Assembly: GCA_937951615.1 (NCBI GenBank)
Contig: CALFBH010000016.1
Span: 1-64,000 of the forward strand
DNA: 64,000 nucleotides
Direction of reading: 5' to 3'
Origin: an uncultured Saprospiraceae bacterium
GTDB lineage: Bacteria > Bacteroidota > Bacteroidia > Chitinophagales > Saprospiraceae
Made by a program: the position numbers and the translations under genes. Each line of letters begins with the position of its first letter. Within the stretch, counting starts at the first letter, position 1. Below the pieces are notes generated by a model. The model saw only the letters and a program-made list of their open reading frames with translations, searched no databases and was not told the origin of the DNA. Below, in pieces: positions 39,367 to 48,782 of this stretch.

Positions 39367-41232
39367 ATGTTTCCAGAATACGACATCATAGTAGTAGGTG
39401 CAGGACATGCAGGCTGTGAAGCCGCAGTAGCTGCCGCCAATATGGGTTCAAAAGTCATGTTGGTGACGATGAACATGAACACCATCGCTCAGATGTCGTG
39501 CAACCCGGCAATGGGCGGCGTGGCGAAAGGGCAGATCGTGCGGGAAGTAGATGCGCTGGGTGGCTATTCCGGCATCGTGACCGACCATACGATGATACAA
39601 TTTCGGATGCTCAACCTGTCGAAAGGTCCGGCTATGTGGTCGCCTCGTGCGCAGAGCGACCGCACCGAGTTTCACCTCAAATGGCGGATGCTCCTCGAAG
39701 GCAATCTCAATATTGATTTCTGGCAGGAGATGGTCACGGGACTGGTTGTGAAAGATGGCGTCGTGAAAGGCGTGCGGACTGGCATGGGCGTCGAGATTCC
39801 TTCCAAAGCGGTGGTCATTACAAGTGGGACATTTTTGAATGGACTGATACACGTTGGCGAAAAAACTTTTGGTGGCGGACGCAGTGGCGAAAAAGCCTCG
39901 AAAGGCATTACAGAACAACTGGTTTCGCTTGGCTTTGAGGCTGGACGCATGAAGACTGGCACACCGCCCCGCGTGGATGGCCGCACCATCGACTGGGGTA
40001 AAATGGAAGAACAGCCAGGCGATACGGAAGTCAGCAAATTCTCTTATACCGATACGCCGCGACTCGAAAACCAAGTGCCTTGCCACATCACTTATACCAA
40101 TCAGGAAGTACACGATGTTTTGAAAACGGGCTTCGACCGTTCGCCGATGTTTAATGGTCGGATTCAGGGCCTAGGCCCACGTTATTGCCCCTCTATTGAA
40201 GATAAAATCAATCGTTTTGCGGAGCGCGACCGGCATCAGTTATTTGTCGAGCCAGAAGGTCGAAATACGGTGGAAGTTTATGTCAATGGCTTTTCTTCTT
40301 CCCTGCCGGAAGATGTGCAATATAAGGCTTTACGCAAAATTGTGGGTTTTGAAAATGCTAAGATGTTCCGTCCTGGCTATGCGATTGAGTACGACTTTTT
40401 CCCACCGACACAACTAAAAATGTCGCTAGAAACCCGTTTGGTAAAAAATCTATTCCACGCTGGACAAATCAATGGCACAACGGGCTACGAAGAAGCCGCT
40501 TCCCAGGGTTTGATGGCGGGCATCAATGCGCATCTTGCCATTCAGGATAAAGCGCCTTTTATTTTAAAACGCTCAGATGCTTATATCGGGGTTTTGATTG
40601 ATGATTTGATCAATAAAGGTACAGACGAGCCTTATCGCATGTTCACCTCACGGGCAGAATATCGGATTCTGCTGCGCCAGGACAATGCTGATATTCGACT
40701 CACGCCTATCGCGCATGCCTTGGGTATGAGCGGTTTGGAGCAGCGCCTGGAACGGGTCAATGAAAAAGTAGAAAAAGCCAAAGAGGTCGAGCAGTTTTTC
40801 CGCAACACCAGCGTATCGCCCGATGAGGTGAACGGCTTTTTAGAAGAAAAAAAATCAGCTCCACTGAAGCAGAAAGTCAAATTGCATGGTGTATTGCTGC
40901 GCCCGCACGTCGCGCTACACGAGCTGGCCAATGTGCTGCCCGACTTAGATCAATTTGCCGAAGACTACGATAAAGAAACCCTCGAAATTGCGGAAATCAA
41001 TATGAAGTACGAGGGCTATATCAAAAAAGAGCAGGAAATGGTCGCGAAAATGAATCGACTGGAAGGCGTGAAAATAAAAGAGACTTTTGATTATCATGAA
41101 TTGACTTCGCTCTCTTCGGAAGCTCGTGAAAAACTGACGGCGATTAAGCCACTTACGATTGGGCAGGCGAGCCGAATCAGTGGCGTTTCTCCGGCGGATA
41201 TTTCTGTTTTGTTGGTTTATATGGGACGATAA
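39367..41232 (+). CDS. mnmG: tRNA uridine-5-carboxymethylaminomethyl(34) synthesis enzyme MnmG
   Basis: 621 residues, full family length. FAD/NAD-dependent partner of MnmE that installs the (carboxymethyl)aminomethyl group at wobble U34 of several tRNAs. FAD dinucleotide motif VVGAGHAGCEAA at 8-19, CNPAMGGVAKGQIVREVDALGG, GTFLNGLIHVGEKTFGGGR, GLGPRYCPSIEDK and GQINGTTGYEEAASQGLMAG, all MnmG signatures; the helical C-terminal MnmE-binding domain ends ISGVSPADISVLLVYMGR. Cytosolic housekeeping gene; mnmE is not in the window. The stop is followed by a GAGACCGCTGCGCT word that recurs after gcvT. Confidence 0.97.
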   Translation: MFPEYDIIVVGAGHAGCEAAVAAANMGSKVMLVTMNMNTIAQMSCNPAMGGVAKGQIVREVDALGGYSGIVTDHTMIQFRMLNLSKGPAMWSPRAQSDRTEFHLKWRMLLEGNLNIDFWQEMVTGLVVKDGVVKGVRTGMGVEIPSKAVVITSGTFLNGLIHVGEKTFGGGRSGEKASKGITEQLVSLGFEAGRMKTGTPPRVDGRTIDWGKMEEQPGDTEVSKFSYTDTPRLENQVPCHITYTNQEVHDVLKTGFDRSPMFNGRIQGLGPRYCPSIEDKINRFAERDRHQLFVEPEGRNTVEVYVNGFSSSLPEDVQYKALRKIVGFENAKMFRPGYAIEYDFFPPTQLKMSLETRLVKNLFHAGQINGTTGYEEAASQGLMAGINAHLAIQDKAPFILKRSDAYIGVLIDDLINKGTDEPYRMFTSRAEYRILLRQDNADIRLTPIAHALGMSGLEQRLERVNEKVEKAKEVEQFFRNTSVSPDEVNGFLEEKKSAPLKQKVKLHGVLLRPHVALHELANVLPDLDQFAEDYDKETLEIAEINMKYEGYIKKEQEMVAKMNRLEGVKIKETFDYHELTSLSSEAREKLTAIKPLTIGQASRISGVSPADISVLLVYMGR

Positions 41233-41373
41233 GGGAGACCGCTGCGCTGCGAGAGGAGAGACTTTAATACTCAATCACTAAAGTGAAAATAAAACCATTG
41301 AGAAGCCATAATTGAAATCGGTGAAAAAGTAGCGGTAAGTGGTGTAGGCATCTGTCAATTCCAAATATTCCCT

Positions 41374-41381
41374 TACTTTTG
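41374..41381 (+). promoter_or_regulatory. wecB promoter -7 box
   Basis: Perfect TACTTTTG, 100 nt before the wecB ATG; no clear TTG -33. The predicted leader includes the CAACACGC array at 41429-41470. Confidence 0.5.
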
Positions 41382-41428
41382 CGCCAGCAAATATGACTTA
41401 TTGATGCGGTATCGTCTCAATAAACGCG

Positions 41429-41470
41429 ATAACACGCAACTCGCAAACTCGCAGCCCAACAACACGCAAC
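41429..41470 (+). repeat. AACACGCAACTCGC leader array before wecB
   Basis: AACACGCAAC, TCGCAAACTCGC and CAACAACACGCAAC words ending 10 nt before the ATG. A GC-containing variant of the CAACAC arrays. Confidence 0.65.
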
Positions 41471-41480
41471 AAAAAGAAGA

Positions 41481-42581
41481 ATGAAAATACTAAATATAGT
41501 AGGCGCAAGACCCAATTTTATGAAAATAGCTCCTCTTCACCGAGCATTTCAACAGCATCCACAAGTCATCTCCAAAATCATACATACCGGACAGCATTAC
41601 GACGAAAAGATGAGCGACATCTTTTTCAACCAACTTGAATTGCCCAAGCCGGATTATTTTCTCGGCATTGGTGGTGGTACGCATACGCAGCAGACCGCGA
41701 AGATTATGATAGCGTTTGAAAACGTGGTCAATACGGAAAAACCAGACTTGGTTCTGGTGGTTGGCGATGTCAATTCTACAGTCGCTTGTACGCTGGTCGC
41801 CACAAAAATGGGCGTGCCGCTTGCGCATGTGGAAGCTGGCTTGCGTAGCGGTGATCGCACTATGCCAGAAGAAATTAACCGCATCCTGACAGACAGTGTT
41901 TCCAATTATCTATTCGTCACGGAGCAAAGTGGGATGATTAATCTCGCAAAAGAAAACGTGCCAGATGAAAAGGTCTTTTTTACTGGAAATGTAATGATTG
42001 ATTCGCTCGCTTATTTCCGCAAAAAAGCAGCAGACAGCAACATCCTCACACAAGCAAAAACCAGCCCAGGCGAATATATCCTGATGACCATGCACCGTCC
42101 CGCAAATGTGGACAACGAAGATGGACTCAAAAGCATTTTAAAAATTATAGAAGACGCTACGAAATACAAAAAGGTCGTATTCCCCATGCACCCACGCACC
42201 TCTAATAACATGGTGCGTTTTGGCTTGCGCGAACGACTTGAAAATATAGAAAACTTTGTCCTCATGGGACCGCAAGGCTATTTGCAGTTTTTGAAAATGA
42301 TGGAAAATGCCGCACTTATTATCACGGATTCTGGCGGTATTCAGGAAGAGACCACTTACCTTCAAGTGCCTTGTTTGACTTTCCGCGATACGACTGAACG
42401 CCCCATCACGACCACCCTCGGCACAAATCAGTTATTGAGCGACCTCAATCCATTAACGGTACATGAAAAAATGGTCGCCATCCTCAATGGTGATACCCGT
42501 AAAGGCATCGTGCCGCCACTTTGGGATGGGCATGCTGCGGAGCGTATTGCTAGCATTCTTGTGGAAAAATTGACGGCTTGA
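41481..42581 (+). CDS. wecB: UDP-N-acetylglucosamine 2-epimerase (non-hydrolysing)
   Basis: 366 residues. Interconverts UDP-GlcNAc and UDP-ManNAc for surface polysaccharides. GT-B-like fold with N-terminal GARPNFMKIAPLHRAF, the HTGQHYDEKMSDIFFNQL substrate segment, HVEAGLRSGDRTMPEEINR with catalytic acidic residues, and C-terminal TDSGGIQEETTYLQVPCLTFRDTTERP, all diagnostic. Length equals the family standard. No wecC (ManNAc dehydrogenase) is adjacent; downstream are lpxD (convergent) and, further on, glycosyltransferases. Cytosolic. Confidence 0.95.
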   Translation: MKILNIVGARPNFMKIAPLHRAFQQHPQVISKIIHTGQHYDEKMSDIFFNQLELPKPDYFLGIGGGTHTQQTAKIMIAFENVVNTEKPDLVLVVGDVNSTVACTLVATKMGVPLAHVEAGLRSGDRTMPEEINRILTDSVSNYLFVTEQSGMINLAKENVPDEKVFFTGNVMIDSLAYFRKKAADSNILTQAKTSPGEYILMTMHRPANVDNEDGLKSILKIIEDATKYKKVVFPMHPRTSNNMVRFGLRERLENIENFVLMGPQGYLQFLKMMENAALIITDSGGIQEETTYLQVPCLTFRDTTERPITTTLGTNQLLSDLNPLTVHEKMVAILNGDTRKGIVPPLWDGHAAERIASILVEKLTA

Positions 42582-42655
42582 CTTTGGACGCGAGAAGCTT
42601 CTTTTCGTCCAAAGTCCAGTAAAGTCCAGTAAGTCCATCTCATTCATTCATTTTC

Positions 42656-43600
42656 TCATTTCCCCATCAACTTCCTAAGTCGAGCCACTTCCCTCGGCAA
42701 GCGTTTCACTGCCCGATATTCACTAAACCAATCTTTGGCAGGAATGGCTGGTGAGCCAAAATAAGCCTGTCCGCCTGCCAGGTTCCGAGATACGCCGGAT
42801 TGTGCATACACTTCTACCCCTGCCTCAAGATGAAGGCGAGGTGCAACGCCAACCTGCCCCCATAATTTTACGCCGTCTTCCAGTATTGTTTTTCCAGCTA
42901 TCCCAACTTGCGCAGCAATCACACAATGCTTGCCTATCACCACACCATGCGCTACATGCACTTGATTGTCCAGCTTACTGCCTTCGCCGATAACCGTATC
43001 GCCCGACACGCCCCGATCTATCGTGCAGCATGAACCAATTTCTACATTATCCTCTATCACTACTCGTCCGCAGGAGTTCATTTTTTCATATTGAGTGGGG
43101 CGTTTTTTATAATAAAAAGCATCTGTGCCAAGCACTGTACCTGACTGAATAATGACGTTTTTACCAATCACTGTGCCTTCATGAATCACTGTATTGGCTC
43201 GAATATACGAGTCGGCACCTATACTGACTTGATGGCCAATAATCACATTGGGTTCAAGTATTACAGTAGGGTGTATTTTCGCGCTTTCGCTAATATGGAC
43301 ACTCAATGGTCGGCTTGGCGCGAAATGGGCAACCAGTTGATTATACGCCGAAAAAGGATCCGCACAAACCAACAAATGTTTGCCGACTGGAGCAGTTATT
43401 TTTTCATTGATTAAAATAAAAGTGGCTGCCGACTGGAAGGCTTTTTTGAAATACTTCTGCACATCCACAAACATCAAATCGCCAGATTCTACTTTATGAA
43501 TTTCATTGATGCCAGTGACTAGTGCATGGGCATCGCCGATAATTTCTGCCTGAATAATTTCTGCCAGTTCGGATAGCGGAGTAGGTTTTAGTAATTTCAT
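42656..43600 (-). CDS. lpxD: UDP-3-O-acylglucosamine N-acyltransferase (LpxD-like)
   Basis: 314 residues. N-terminal uridine-binding LpxD domain (about 1-95, TPLSELAEIIQAEIIGDAHALVTGINEIHKVESGDLMFVD) followed by left-handed beta-helix hexapeptide repeats (about 100-290; e.g. HPTVILEPNVIIGHQVSIG) and a short helical tail. The catalytic-type His lies in VHVAHGVVIGKHCVIAAQVGIAG. Adds the N-linked acyl chain in lipid A synthesis. Somewhat shorter than the 340-residue enterobacterial enzyme. Bacteroidota often carry a second LpxD-like gene fused or next to lpxA/lpxC; this stand-alone copy may be a paralogue. Confidence 0.88.
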   Translation of the reverse strand: MKLLKPTPLSELAEIIQAEIIGDAHALVTGINEIHKVESGDLMFVDVQKYFKKAFQSAATFILINEKITAPVGKHLLVCADPFSAYNQLVAHFAPSRPLSVHISESAKIHPTVILEPNVIIGHQVSIGADSYIRANTVIHEGTVIGKNVIIQSGTVLGTDAFYYKKRPTQYEKMNSCGRVVIEDNVEIGSCCTIDRGVSGDTVIGEGSKLDNQVHVAHGVVIGKHCVIAAQVGIAGKTILEDGVKLWGQVGVAPRLHLEAGVEVYAQSGVSRNLAGGQAYFGSPAIPAKDWFSEYRAVKRLPREVARLRKLMGK

Positions 43601-43665
43601 GTAATGTGGTCATTTGTGATTGCTTGAATTGCTAAAGGGTTCACAAATTAACAAAATACCCGTTC

Positions 43666-43699
43666 TTGTTAGCCATACCATTTAAAATATCTATTTTTG
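43666..43699 (+). promoter_or_regulatory. gcvT promoter (TTG-N23-TATTTTTG)
   Basis: TTG at 43666-43668, 23-nt spacer, perfect TATTTTTG at 43692-43699. Predicted leader about 100 nt long, carrying the CAACAC array. Confidence 0.65.
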
Positions 43700-43766
43700 C
43701 ACCACATTTTTTATCTAGATGTTTTGCCGTTTTTTTGGTCTATTTATTATTTGTACGTAAGTACTT

Positions 43767-43800
43767 ACATCAACACGACAACACATCAACACCACAACAC
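43767..43800 (+). repeat. CATCAACAC/CAACAC leader array before gcvT
   Basis: ACATCAACACGACAACACAT followed by CAACACCACAACAC, ending 9 nt before the ATG; one G in 34 bases. Nearly the same word order as 11811-11869. Confidence 0.8.
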
Positions 43801-43809
43801 AAAAAAGAA

Positions 43810-44919
43810 ATGAAAAATACACCACTGACTCAAATTCACTTAGATCTCGGTGCAAAAATGGCAGAATTTGCTGGTTATAACATGCCGATTTCTTATGTAG
43901 GCATCAAAAAAGAACATCAGGCAGTACGCGAAAGCGTTGGGGTATTTGATGTATCGCACATGGGCGAATTTATTGTAAAAGGAAAAGAAGCTGCCGATTT
44001 AATTCAATTGGTCACCTCCAATAATGTTAAAAAACTAGAAATTGGCGATGCGCAATATTCCTGCTTGCCAAACCATAAAGGAGGAATTGTGGATGATTTA
44101 TTGGTATACCGTTTACCCGAAGACAGATGTTCGGAAGGCGAGCAGGCTTTTATGCTAGTGGTCAATGCGTCCAATATCCAAAAAGACTGGGATTGGATCA
44201 GCCAGCACAATACTTTTGATACGCAGTTGATGAACATCTCTGACCAAACAGCCTTGCTCGCCGTGCAAGGACCAAAAGCAGCAGAGGCCATGCAGTCTTT
44301 GACCGATATTGACTTAGTGGGTATGAAATACTACACCTTTGCCAAAGGCACTTTTGCAGGTATCAATAATGTCTTGGTTTCAGCAACTGGCTATACCGGT
44401 TCAGGCGGATTTGAGTTGTATGTAGATGCCAATGAAGCACCCAAAATCTGGAAAGCAGTATTTGAAGCAGGTGCAGCTTATAACGTTCAACCTATTGGTT
44501 TAGGCGCACGTGATACACTTCGACTGGAAATGGGTTTTTGCCTGTATGGAAATGACATTGACGATTCTACTTCACCTATTGAAGCGGGTTTGGGCTGGAT
44601 TACCAAAACGAAAAAAGGTAAATTTAACTCCGTGGAGATATTCAAGCAACAACGCACAGAAGGCGTCAGTCGAAAACTGGCAGCTTTTGAAATGCTAGAA
44701 CGCGGTATCCCGCGCCATCACTACGAGATTACAGATGCGGATGGGAATACGATTGGACAGGTCACTTCAGGCACACAAGCTCCTTCACTGAATAAGGCGA
44801 TTGGACTCGGCTATGTAAAAACTGAATTTGCTAAACCTGACACAGAAATTTTTATCAAAATTCGCGATAAGCAAATCAAAGCCCAGGTGGTGAAATTGCC
44901 ATTTTATAAGGTCTCCTGA
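43810..44919 (+). CDS. gcvT: Glycine cleavage system aminomethyltransferase GcvT
   Basis: 369 residues from the ATG at 43810; the frame is open to 43666, but that part is promoter and leader array. T-protein of the glycine cleavage complex: transfers the methylene group from the aminomethyl-lipoyl H protein to tetrahydrofolate. N-terminal [26 protein letters not shown], central VSHMGEF and LQYSCL-like ([22 protein letters not shown]), [16 protein letters not shown] (folate-binding region) and the C-terminal barrel ending VVKLPFYK are characteristic. gcvH and gcvP are not adjacent, as is common in Bacteroidota. Confidence 0.95.
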   Translation: MKNTPLTQIHLDLGAKMAEFAGYNMPISYVGIKKEHQAVRESVGVFDVSHMGEFIVKGKEAADLIQLVTSNNVKKLEIGDAQYSCLPNHKGGIVDDLLVYRLPEDRCSEGEQAFMLVVNASNIQKDWDWISQHNTFDTQLMNISDQTALLAVQGPKAAEAMQSLTDIDLVGMKYYTFAKGTFAGINNVLVSATGYTGSGGFELYVDANEAPKIWKAVFEAGAAYNVQPIGLGARDTLRLEMGFCLYGNDIDDSTSPIEAGLGWITKTKKGKFNSVEIFKQQRTEGVSRKLAAFEMLERGIPRHHYEITDADGNTIGQVTSGTQAPSLNKAIGLGYVKTEFAKPDTEIFIKIRDKQIKAQVVKLPFYKVS

Positions 44920-45004
44920 CGGAGCATAGAAGAGAGACCGCTCCGCTATAGGAATAGAGATTATGCCTGTGGTATTGAGAGTCCCCGATTAAAAATATTC
45001 CGAT

Positions 45005-46174
45005 TTATTTTAAAATCCGTTGAAAAACTTCAACATAACCTTTAGCCATTTTATCCCAACTAAAATTGTCTAGCGTAAATGTCTGGAATTGCCCGCCAGT
45101 TTGCGCTAAGTCTTCGGGATTACTTAATAATTGTTCAATCTTTTTTATCCAGATTTCCGCATCTCCTGAAGGAAGTAGATAGCCATTTTTTTCATGCTTA
45201 ATGGCTTCCGTAATCCCTTCCATATTGCTGGCAAGAACAGGTGTTTTTCGCAAAGAAGCTTCCAGTGCCACCAGCCCAAAACCCTCTGCATCGCCTTCTA
45301 TTTTGATATTGGGCATCACAAAAAGATCGGCTATGCTGAGTAAGCTCATGACATCTTTATAGGGAATTGCTCCCGTTTCTATGACTTGCTTTTTTAAGTC
45401 GGGCTGACGCAGCAAAGTGCGGATACGCGCTTCGTCATTCGACGCGCCAAGAAATAAATCAATCTCGTGAACCCAGGTTTTGGGAAGTATTTTTCGCCAT
45501 AATGGAGGGCTTTTTTGCTTAGAGCGCGGGCCGACCATAATAAACAGAACATCTTCACTCAATTTAGGCATGACCTGTTCTAAAAACCAGGAAAAGCCTT
45601 TCCGTTTTACCGGACGCCCCAAACTAATAATGACCTTTTTTTTATGTAAATGAAGTCCAAACTGCGTATAAAAACGCTGGCTTACATCAGCTTCATCAAT
45701 GTTTAAATCTGCAATGTCATGATCGACGCCATTGGGCACAACATGAATTTTGTCAGCAGCAAAACCTCGCTCCACACAAGCCTGTGCAGTCGCTTCACTG
45801 ACACAAATAAAGCCTGCATATTTTCTATACTTTGGAACAATTTTTTTCTGGAACAACTTATTGGGAAACACAATATCCAGCCCGTGAAAAGTCAGCACAA
45901 CTGGAATTTTCGTGTACTTCTGCAACCACAGACCAAAATAGCCCATCAGTCCATCATTGAGATGAATGATGTCAATATCAGGATGGTCTCGAAGAATTTT
46001 TTTGACCCGTTTTTTTAATCGAAAGAAAAATTGCACCCTGTTTTCCTGGTGCGCATCGTAGAGTACTTTGTGTACCTGATGGTAAGGTTCTACGCCACAA
46101 ACCAGTTCATAACTCTGCTTTTCCATGCCACCAATAGTGGGCGGATATTTGTGGGAAATAAACAGAATTTGCAC
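45005..46174 (-). CDS. Family-4 glycosyltransferase
   Basis: 389 residues, GT-B fold. N-terminal ISHKYPPTIGGMEKQSYEL with the GGME donor/acceptor loop, a central VPNGVD hinge, and the retaining GT4 motif E-x7-E in EGDAEGFGLVALEASLRKTPVLAS. Transfers a sugar from a nucleotide sugar to a polysaccharide, lipid or natural-product acceptor; specificity unknown. The start codon is GTG (46174) preceded by CAATCAACCAAACAC, a G-free leader; no nearby ATG would keep the N-terminal strand. Same strand as two further glycosyltransferases, probably a common envelope-glycan pathway. Confidence 0.9.
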   Translation of the reverse strand: MQILFISHKYPPTIGGMEKQSYELVCGVEPYHQVHKVLYDAHQENRVQFFFRLKKRVKKILRDHPDIDIIHLNDGLMGYFGLWLQKYTKIPVVLTFHGLDIVFPNKLFQKKIVPKYRKYAGFICVSEATAQACVERGFAADKIHVVPNGVDHDIADLNIDEADVSQRFYTQFGLHLHKKKVIISLGRPVKRKGFSWFLEQVMPKLSEDVLFIMVGPRSKQKSPPLWRKILPKTWVHEIDLFLGASNDEARIRTLLRQPDLKKQVIETGAIPYKDVMSLLSIADLFVMPNIKIEGDAEGFGLVALEASLRKTPVLASNMEGITEAIKHEKNGYLLPSGDAEIWIKKIEQLLSNPEDLAQTGGQFQTFTLDNFSWDKMAKGYVEVFQRILK

Positions 46175-46177
46175 GTG

Positions 46178-46260
46178 TTTGGTTGATTGTGTTATTGGGT
46201 TATTGAGTTGATTGTATTATTGAGTGAGCTACTCAATAAATAATATCTCAATACACTCAA
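46178..46260. repeat. TTATTGAG/CTCAATAA array
   Basis: TTATTGGGTTATTGAGTTGA with further ATTATTGAG and CTCAATAA words in the 87-bp gap between the two glycosyltransferases. On the sense (minus) strand it reads as CAATAACACAATCAACC, G-depleted, next to the GTG start. Confidence 0.6.
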
Positions 46261-46261
46261 A

Positions 46262-47479
46262 TTAGATTTCGAAACTTTTTTCTACCCGTACAGAGACAGG
46301 TGTAACAGGGCGTGCTTTGATGTAGTTTTTACTGCGAACTAGTTCACGCAGGTCTTCAAAATACACATCTACCAAATCATCCCAGTTGAGCGATTTGGTA
46401 AATTCCAGTCCTTTTTGAACCGTTCTATAATAGACTTGTTTGTCTGATAGTAGCATATTAATGGTATCCCGATAAGCGGTGATGTCATTGGCTTCACAAA
46501 GAAAAGCCGTTTCTTTGTGCTTCAAATAGCTTTTGGGTCCGCCTCCATTAGCCGCTACACAAGGCGTGCCGGACGCCATAGCTTCCACCACAACATTACC
46601 ATAAGTCTCCGTGTCAGATGGAAAGAAAAAGACATCAGAAGAAGCGTATAAGCGAGCCAATTGTTCATGTCCGACCATACCAAGAAAATGTGCATTGGGC
46701 ATTTCGGCTTCGAGTTCTTTTCTTGCCATGCCATCGCCTGCAATGACAAAATTGACTGGGTCGCCTTTGGCTTCACACAATTTGTACAGATCAATAAGTG
46801 CCTGTAAGTTTTTTTCCCAGACAAAACGGCTGGCAAACAGGATAACAGGTTTATCATTGCCCGTAATGGCGTGCATATACGCTGCATCTTTTTTATTGGG
46901 ATTGAACAGGTCACTGTCCAATCCTCGTTGCCAGAGTTTGAGGTTGTGTCCATGCAGTCCTGCTTCCTTCAATTCTCGGATAATTTCCTGCGTTGGAACA
47001 TATACTTTTTTGAGGTTATTATAAAAATTATAGGTTATTTTCTCAATCAGCCTTTTCCCTGAAGGGATAAAATACCTCAAGCCTCGCAAATAATATTTGA
47101 CATAAGAAATATAATGTGTGTGGTAAATTGAAATCACAGGGACATTTCTTTCGCGTCCATAGTTTTTGGCATAACTTGCCATGGGTGAAGGGCTGGTAAA
47201 ATGGATAACATCTGGTTGGAAATCATCCAGTGCTTTCCACATTTTGCTTTTTGAAAAATAAGGAATCGCAGCCTTATAGGTTTTGTTATTGGGCAGGGTC
47301 ACTGCCGGGAATTGAAACACTTTGGCATCCAATTCACGATTGGGTGCTACACCACAGAAGTACATGAACTCAAATTCCTCACGGGGAATACGATTCAAAA
47401 TTTGATACACGGTTCGGGAAGCTCCGTCAAAATCGTCGATTAGATTTTCGGCGAAGAAGGCTACTTTAATCTTTCTCAT
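46262..47479 (-). CDS. Family-4 glycosyltransferase (MgtA/SQD2-like)
   Basis: 405 residues. GT-B retaining enzyme similar to GDP-mannose-dependent alpha-mannosyltransferases and plant SQD2: AFFAENLIDDFDGASRTVYQ at the N-terminus, FTSPSPMA and IYHTHYISYVKYY in the acceptor domain, LWQRGLDSDLFNP (donor-domain entry), PSDTETYGNVVVEAMASGTPCVA with the E-x7-E motif. Probably glycosylates a membrane lipid or glycan on the cytoplasmic face. Own promoter at 47583-47609. Confidence 0.9.
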   Translation of the reverse strand: MRKIKVAFFAENLIDDFDGASRTVYQILNRIPREEFEFMYFCGVAPNRELDAKVFQFPAVTLPNNKTYKAAIPYFSKSKMWKALDDFQPDVIHFTSPSPMASYAKNYGRERNVPVISIYHTHYISYVKYYLRGLRYFIPSGKRLIEKITYNFYNNLKKVYVPTQEIIRELKEAGLHGHNLKLWQRGLDSDLFNPNKKDAAYMHAITGNDKPVILFASRFVWEKNLQALIDLYKLCEAKGDPVNFVIAGDGMARKELEAEMPNAHFLGMVGHEQLARLYASSDVFFFPSDTETYGNVVVEAMASGTPCVAANGGGPKSYLKHKETAFLCEANDITAYRDTINMLLSDKQVYYRTVQKGLEFTKSLNWDDLVDVYFEDLRELVRSKNYIKARPVTPVSVRVEKSFEI

Positions 47480-47582
47480 GGTCTGGTTTTTCTTCTTCTA
47501 CCGAGTCGTGGGGAAAGGAAGACGAGTTTGGAACTCGCTGGTCGAATCTGCCCATGACTTAAGTAGAAGTGTTTTTCTGGTG

Positions 47583-47609
47583 CAAAAATAGGGTAAAAAA
47601 CTCACACAA
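47583..47609 (-). promoter_or_regulatory. Promoter of the MgtA-like glycosyltransferase
   Basis: On the minus strand TTG (47607-47609), 16-nt spacer, perfect TATTTTTG (47583-47590); about 100 nt before the ATG. The gap also holds a small GAGTT-TGG-AACTC hairpin. Confidence 0.55.
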
Positions 47610-47652
47610 GTAACGGTTAAATGTGTTTTGAAGTTGCTTTATTAAGATAATT

Positions 47653-48714
47653 TTAAGCTATCTGCTCCAAAAACGAAGAAATAGCCCTCTGCAATGCTTT
47701 ATTATCTGCCTTAATATTTAACCCAATACAAGTGTCTACCTGCCGCAAAGCCCGTTCCAAATTTAACGTATTTTGCTTTTCACACAAAAATATTTTTTTA
47801 GTATGAAAAATATCAGCGAGGTACTCCTGCTCCGTCTGTCCGGGCGTGGGAACAAGAATTACTCGCTGCTTGCCCATCGCAGCCAAATCCATGAGCGTAC
47901 TATAACCCGAACGGGTCAATACAATATCGCTGGCCATGATGGCTTCATTGAGTTCGTTTTTGGTCATATAAGCAACGGTCTCAATATTGCCAGATTTTGT
48001 CCGTTCTTCCGAGTCCGTTTTTCCTTTTACAATAAGAAAACGATGGGGCATTTTTTCCGCTTGTCGCAAAATGGCTTCCTCAAAATAGCTGCGCTGTGGT
48101 TCTGGTCCAGACAAAACAGCTATGATGTCATAATGTTTTTTGGTATCCATTTTCTGCATCCGCGAGAGCGGACCAATGTATCTCGCATTGGCAAGCGGCT
48201 GCCCGTGAGAGAGGCTGCCCGACAGGTTCGGTTCGCCTGCTGCATCAGGAATCCAACATTCCTGATATCTGCTGATGAGGCGGCGATTATTCCACTTAGC
48301 AAAAGTTCCCAAGCCCATCAATGTAGGAACGATCAAGTTGATTTGATGCGTAAGAAAAACACAAGGCACCTGGGTAGAATAGCAACCAAAACGATTATCA
48401 GAAATCACGCCTTGAATATCATGGGTTTGGATAATTTGGCGCAAAGCCCGTCGTTCTCGTTCCATCGCCCACAGAATTTTCGGCATTTGGGGCGCAATAT
48501 TCCAGGCCATATTGCCGCTGCCATAACGAATATTATACGCCGGCAATTCCAATAAAGGCAAATCTGGATATTCTTTTTCCAATAAACGATACGCCCGCCC
48601 ATCAGAAGCCAGCCAGACTTCTGCCCCCTGTCGCCGCAGCTCATCTACGATGGGCATACAGCGCGTAGCATGTCCCAATCCCCAATTGAGCGGAGCGACG
48701 AGTATTTTTTTCAA
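47653..48714 (-). CDS. MurG-like (GT28-type) glycosyltransferase
   Basis: 353 residues starting from TTG (48714). The N-terminus KKILVAPLNWGLGHATRCMPIVDELRRQG contains the GxGH loop of GT28/MurG-type enzymes and requires this start. The C-terminal donor domain has LTRSGYSTLMDLAAMGKQRVILVPTPGQTEQEYLA. Related to MurG and monogalactosyldiacylglycerol synthases but not MurG itself (no GGS-type SxGG pair in the expected place). Acceptor unknown; could be a membrane lipid. The TTG overlaps the stop of a VapC remnant in another frame (TTGA). Confidence 0.82.
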   Translation of the reverse strand: MKKILVAPLNWGLGHATRCMPIVDELRRQGAEVWLASDGRAYRLLEKEYPDLPLLELPAYNIRYGSGNMAWNIAPQMPKILWAMERERRALRQIIQTHDIQGVISDNRFGCYSTQVPCVFLTHQINLIVPTLMGLGTFAKWNNRRLISRYQECWIPDAAGEPNLSGSLSHGQPLANARYIGPLSRMQKMDTKKHYDIIAVLSGPEPQRSYFEEAILRQAEKMPHRFLIVKGKTDSEERTKSGNIETVAYMTKNELNEAIMASDIVLTRSGYSTLMDLAAMGKQRVILVPTPGQTEQEYLADIFHTKKIFLCEKQNTLNLERALRQVDTCIGLNIKADNKALQRAISSFLEQIA

Positions 48715-48782
48715 TGTTGTGATTTTTTATTGGTGGGGTTGGGGTGTTTTATGACGATCAATACATTAGTGTCTAAAAGGGC
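48711..48782 (-). pseudogene. VapC (PIN-domain) toxin 5' remnant
   Basis: Directly after the stop of the upstream antitoxin-like gene, the same frame reads ALLDTNVLIVIKHPN and stops after 23 codons. LLDTNVLI is the opening strand and catalytic Asp of PIN-domain VapC toxins. There is no in-frame ATG (the nearest ATG is one frame off, suggesting an indel) and the rest of the about 130-residue toxin is missing, replaced by the glycosyltransferase gene. Confidence 0.6.

Noticed and set aside
39448-40113. 221-codon antisense ORF inside mnmG
   Set aside because: mnmG is unambiguous; the antisense product has no family pattern and arises from codon bias.
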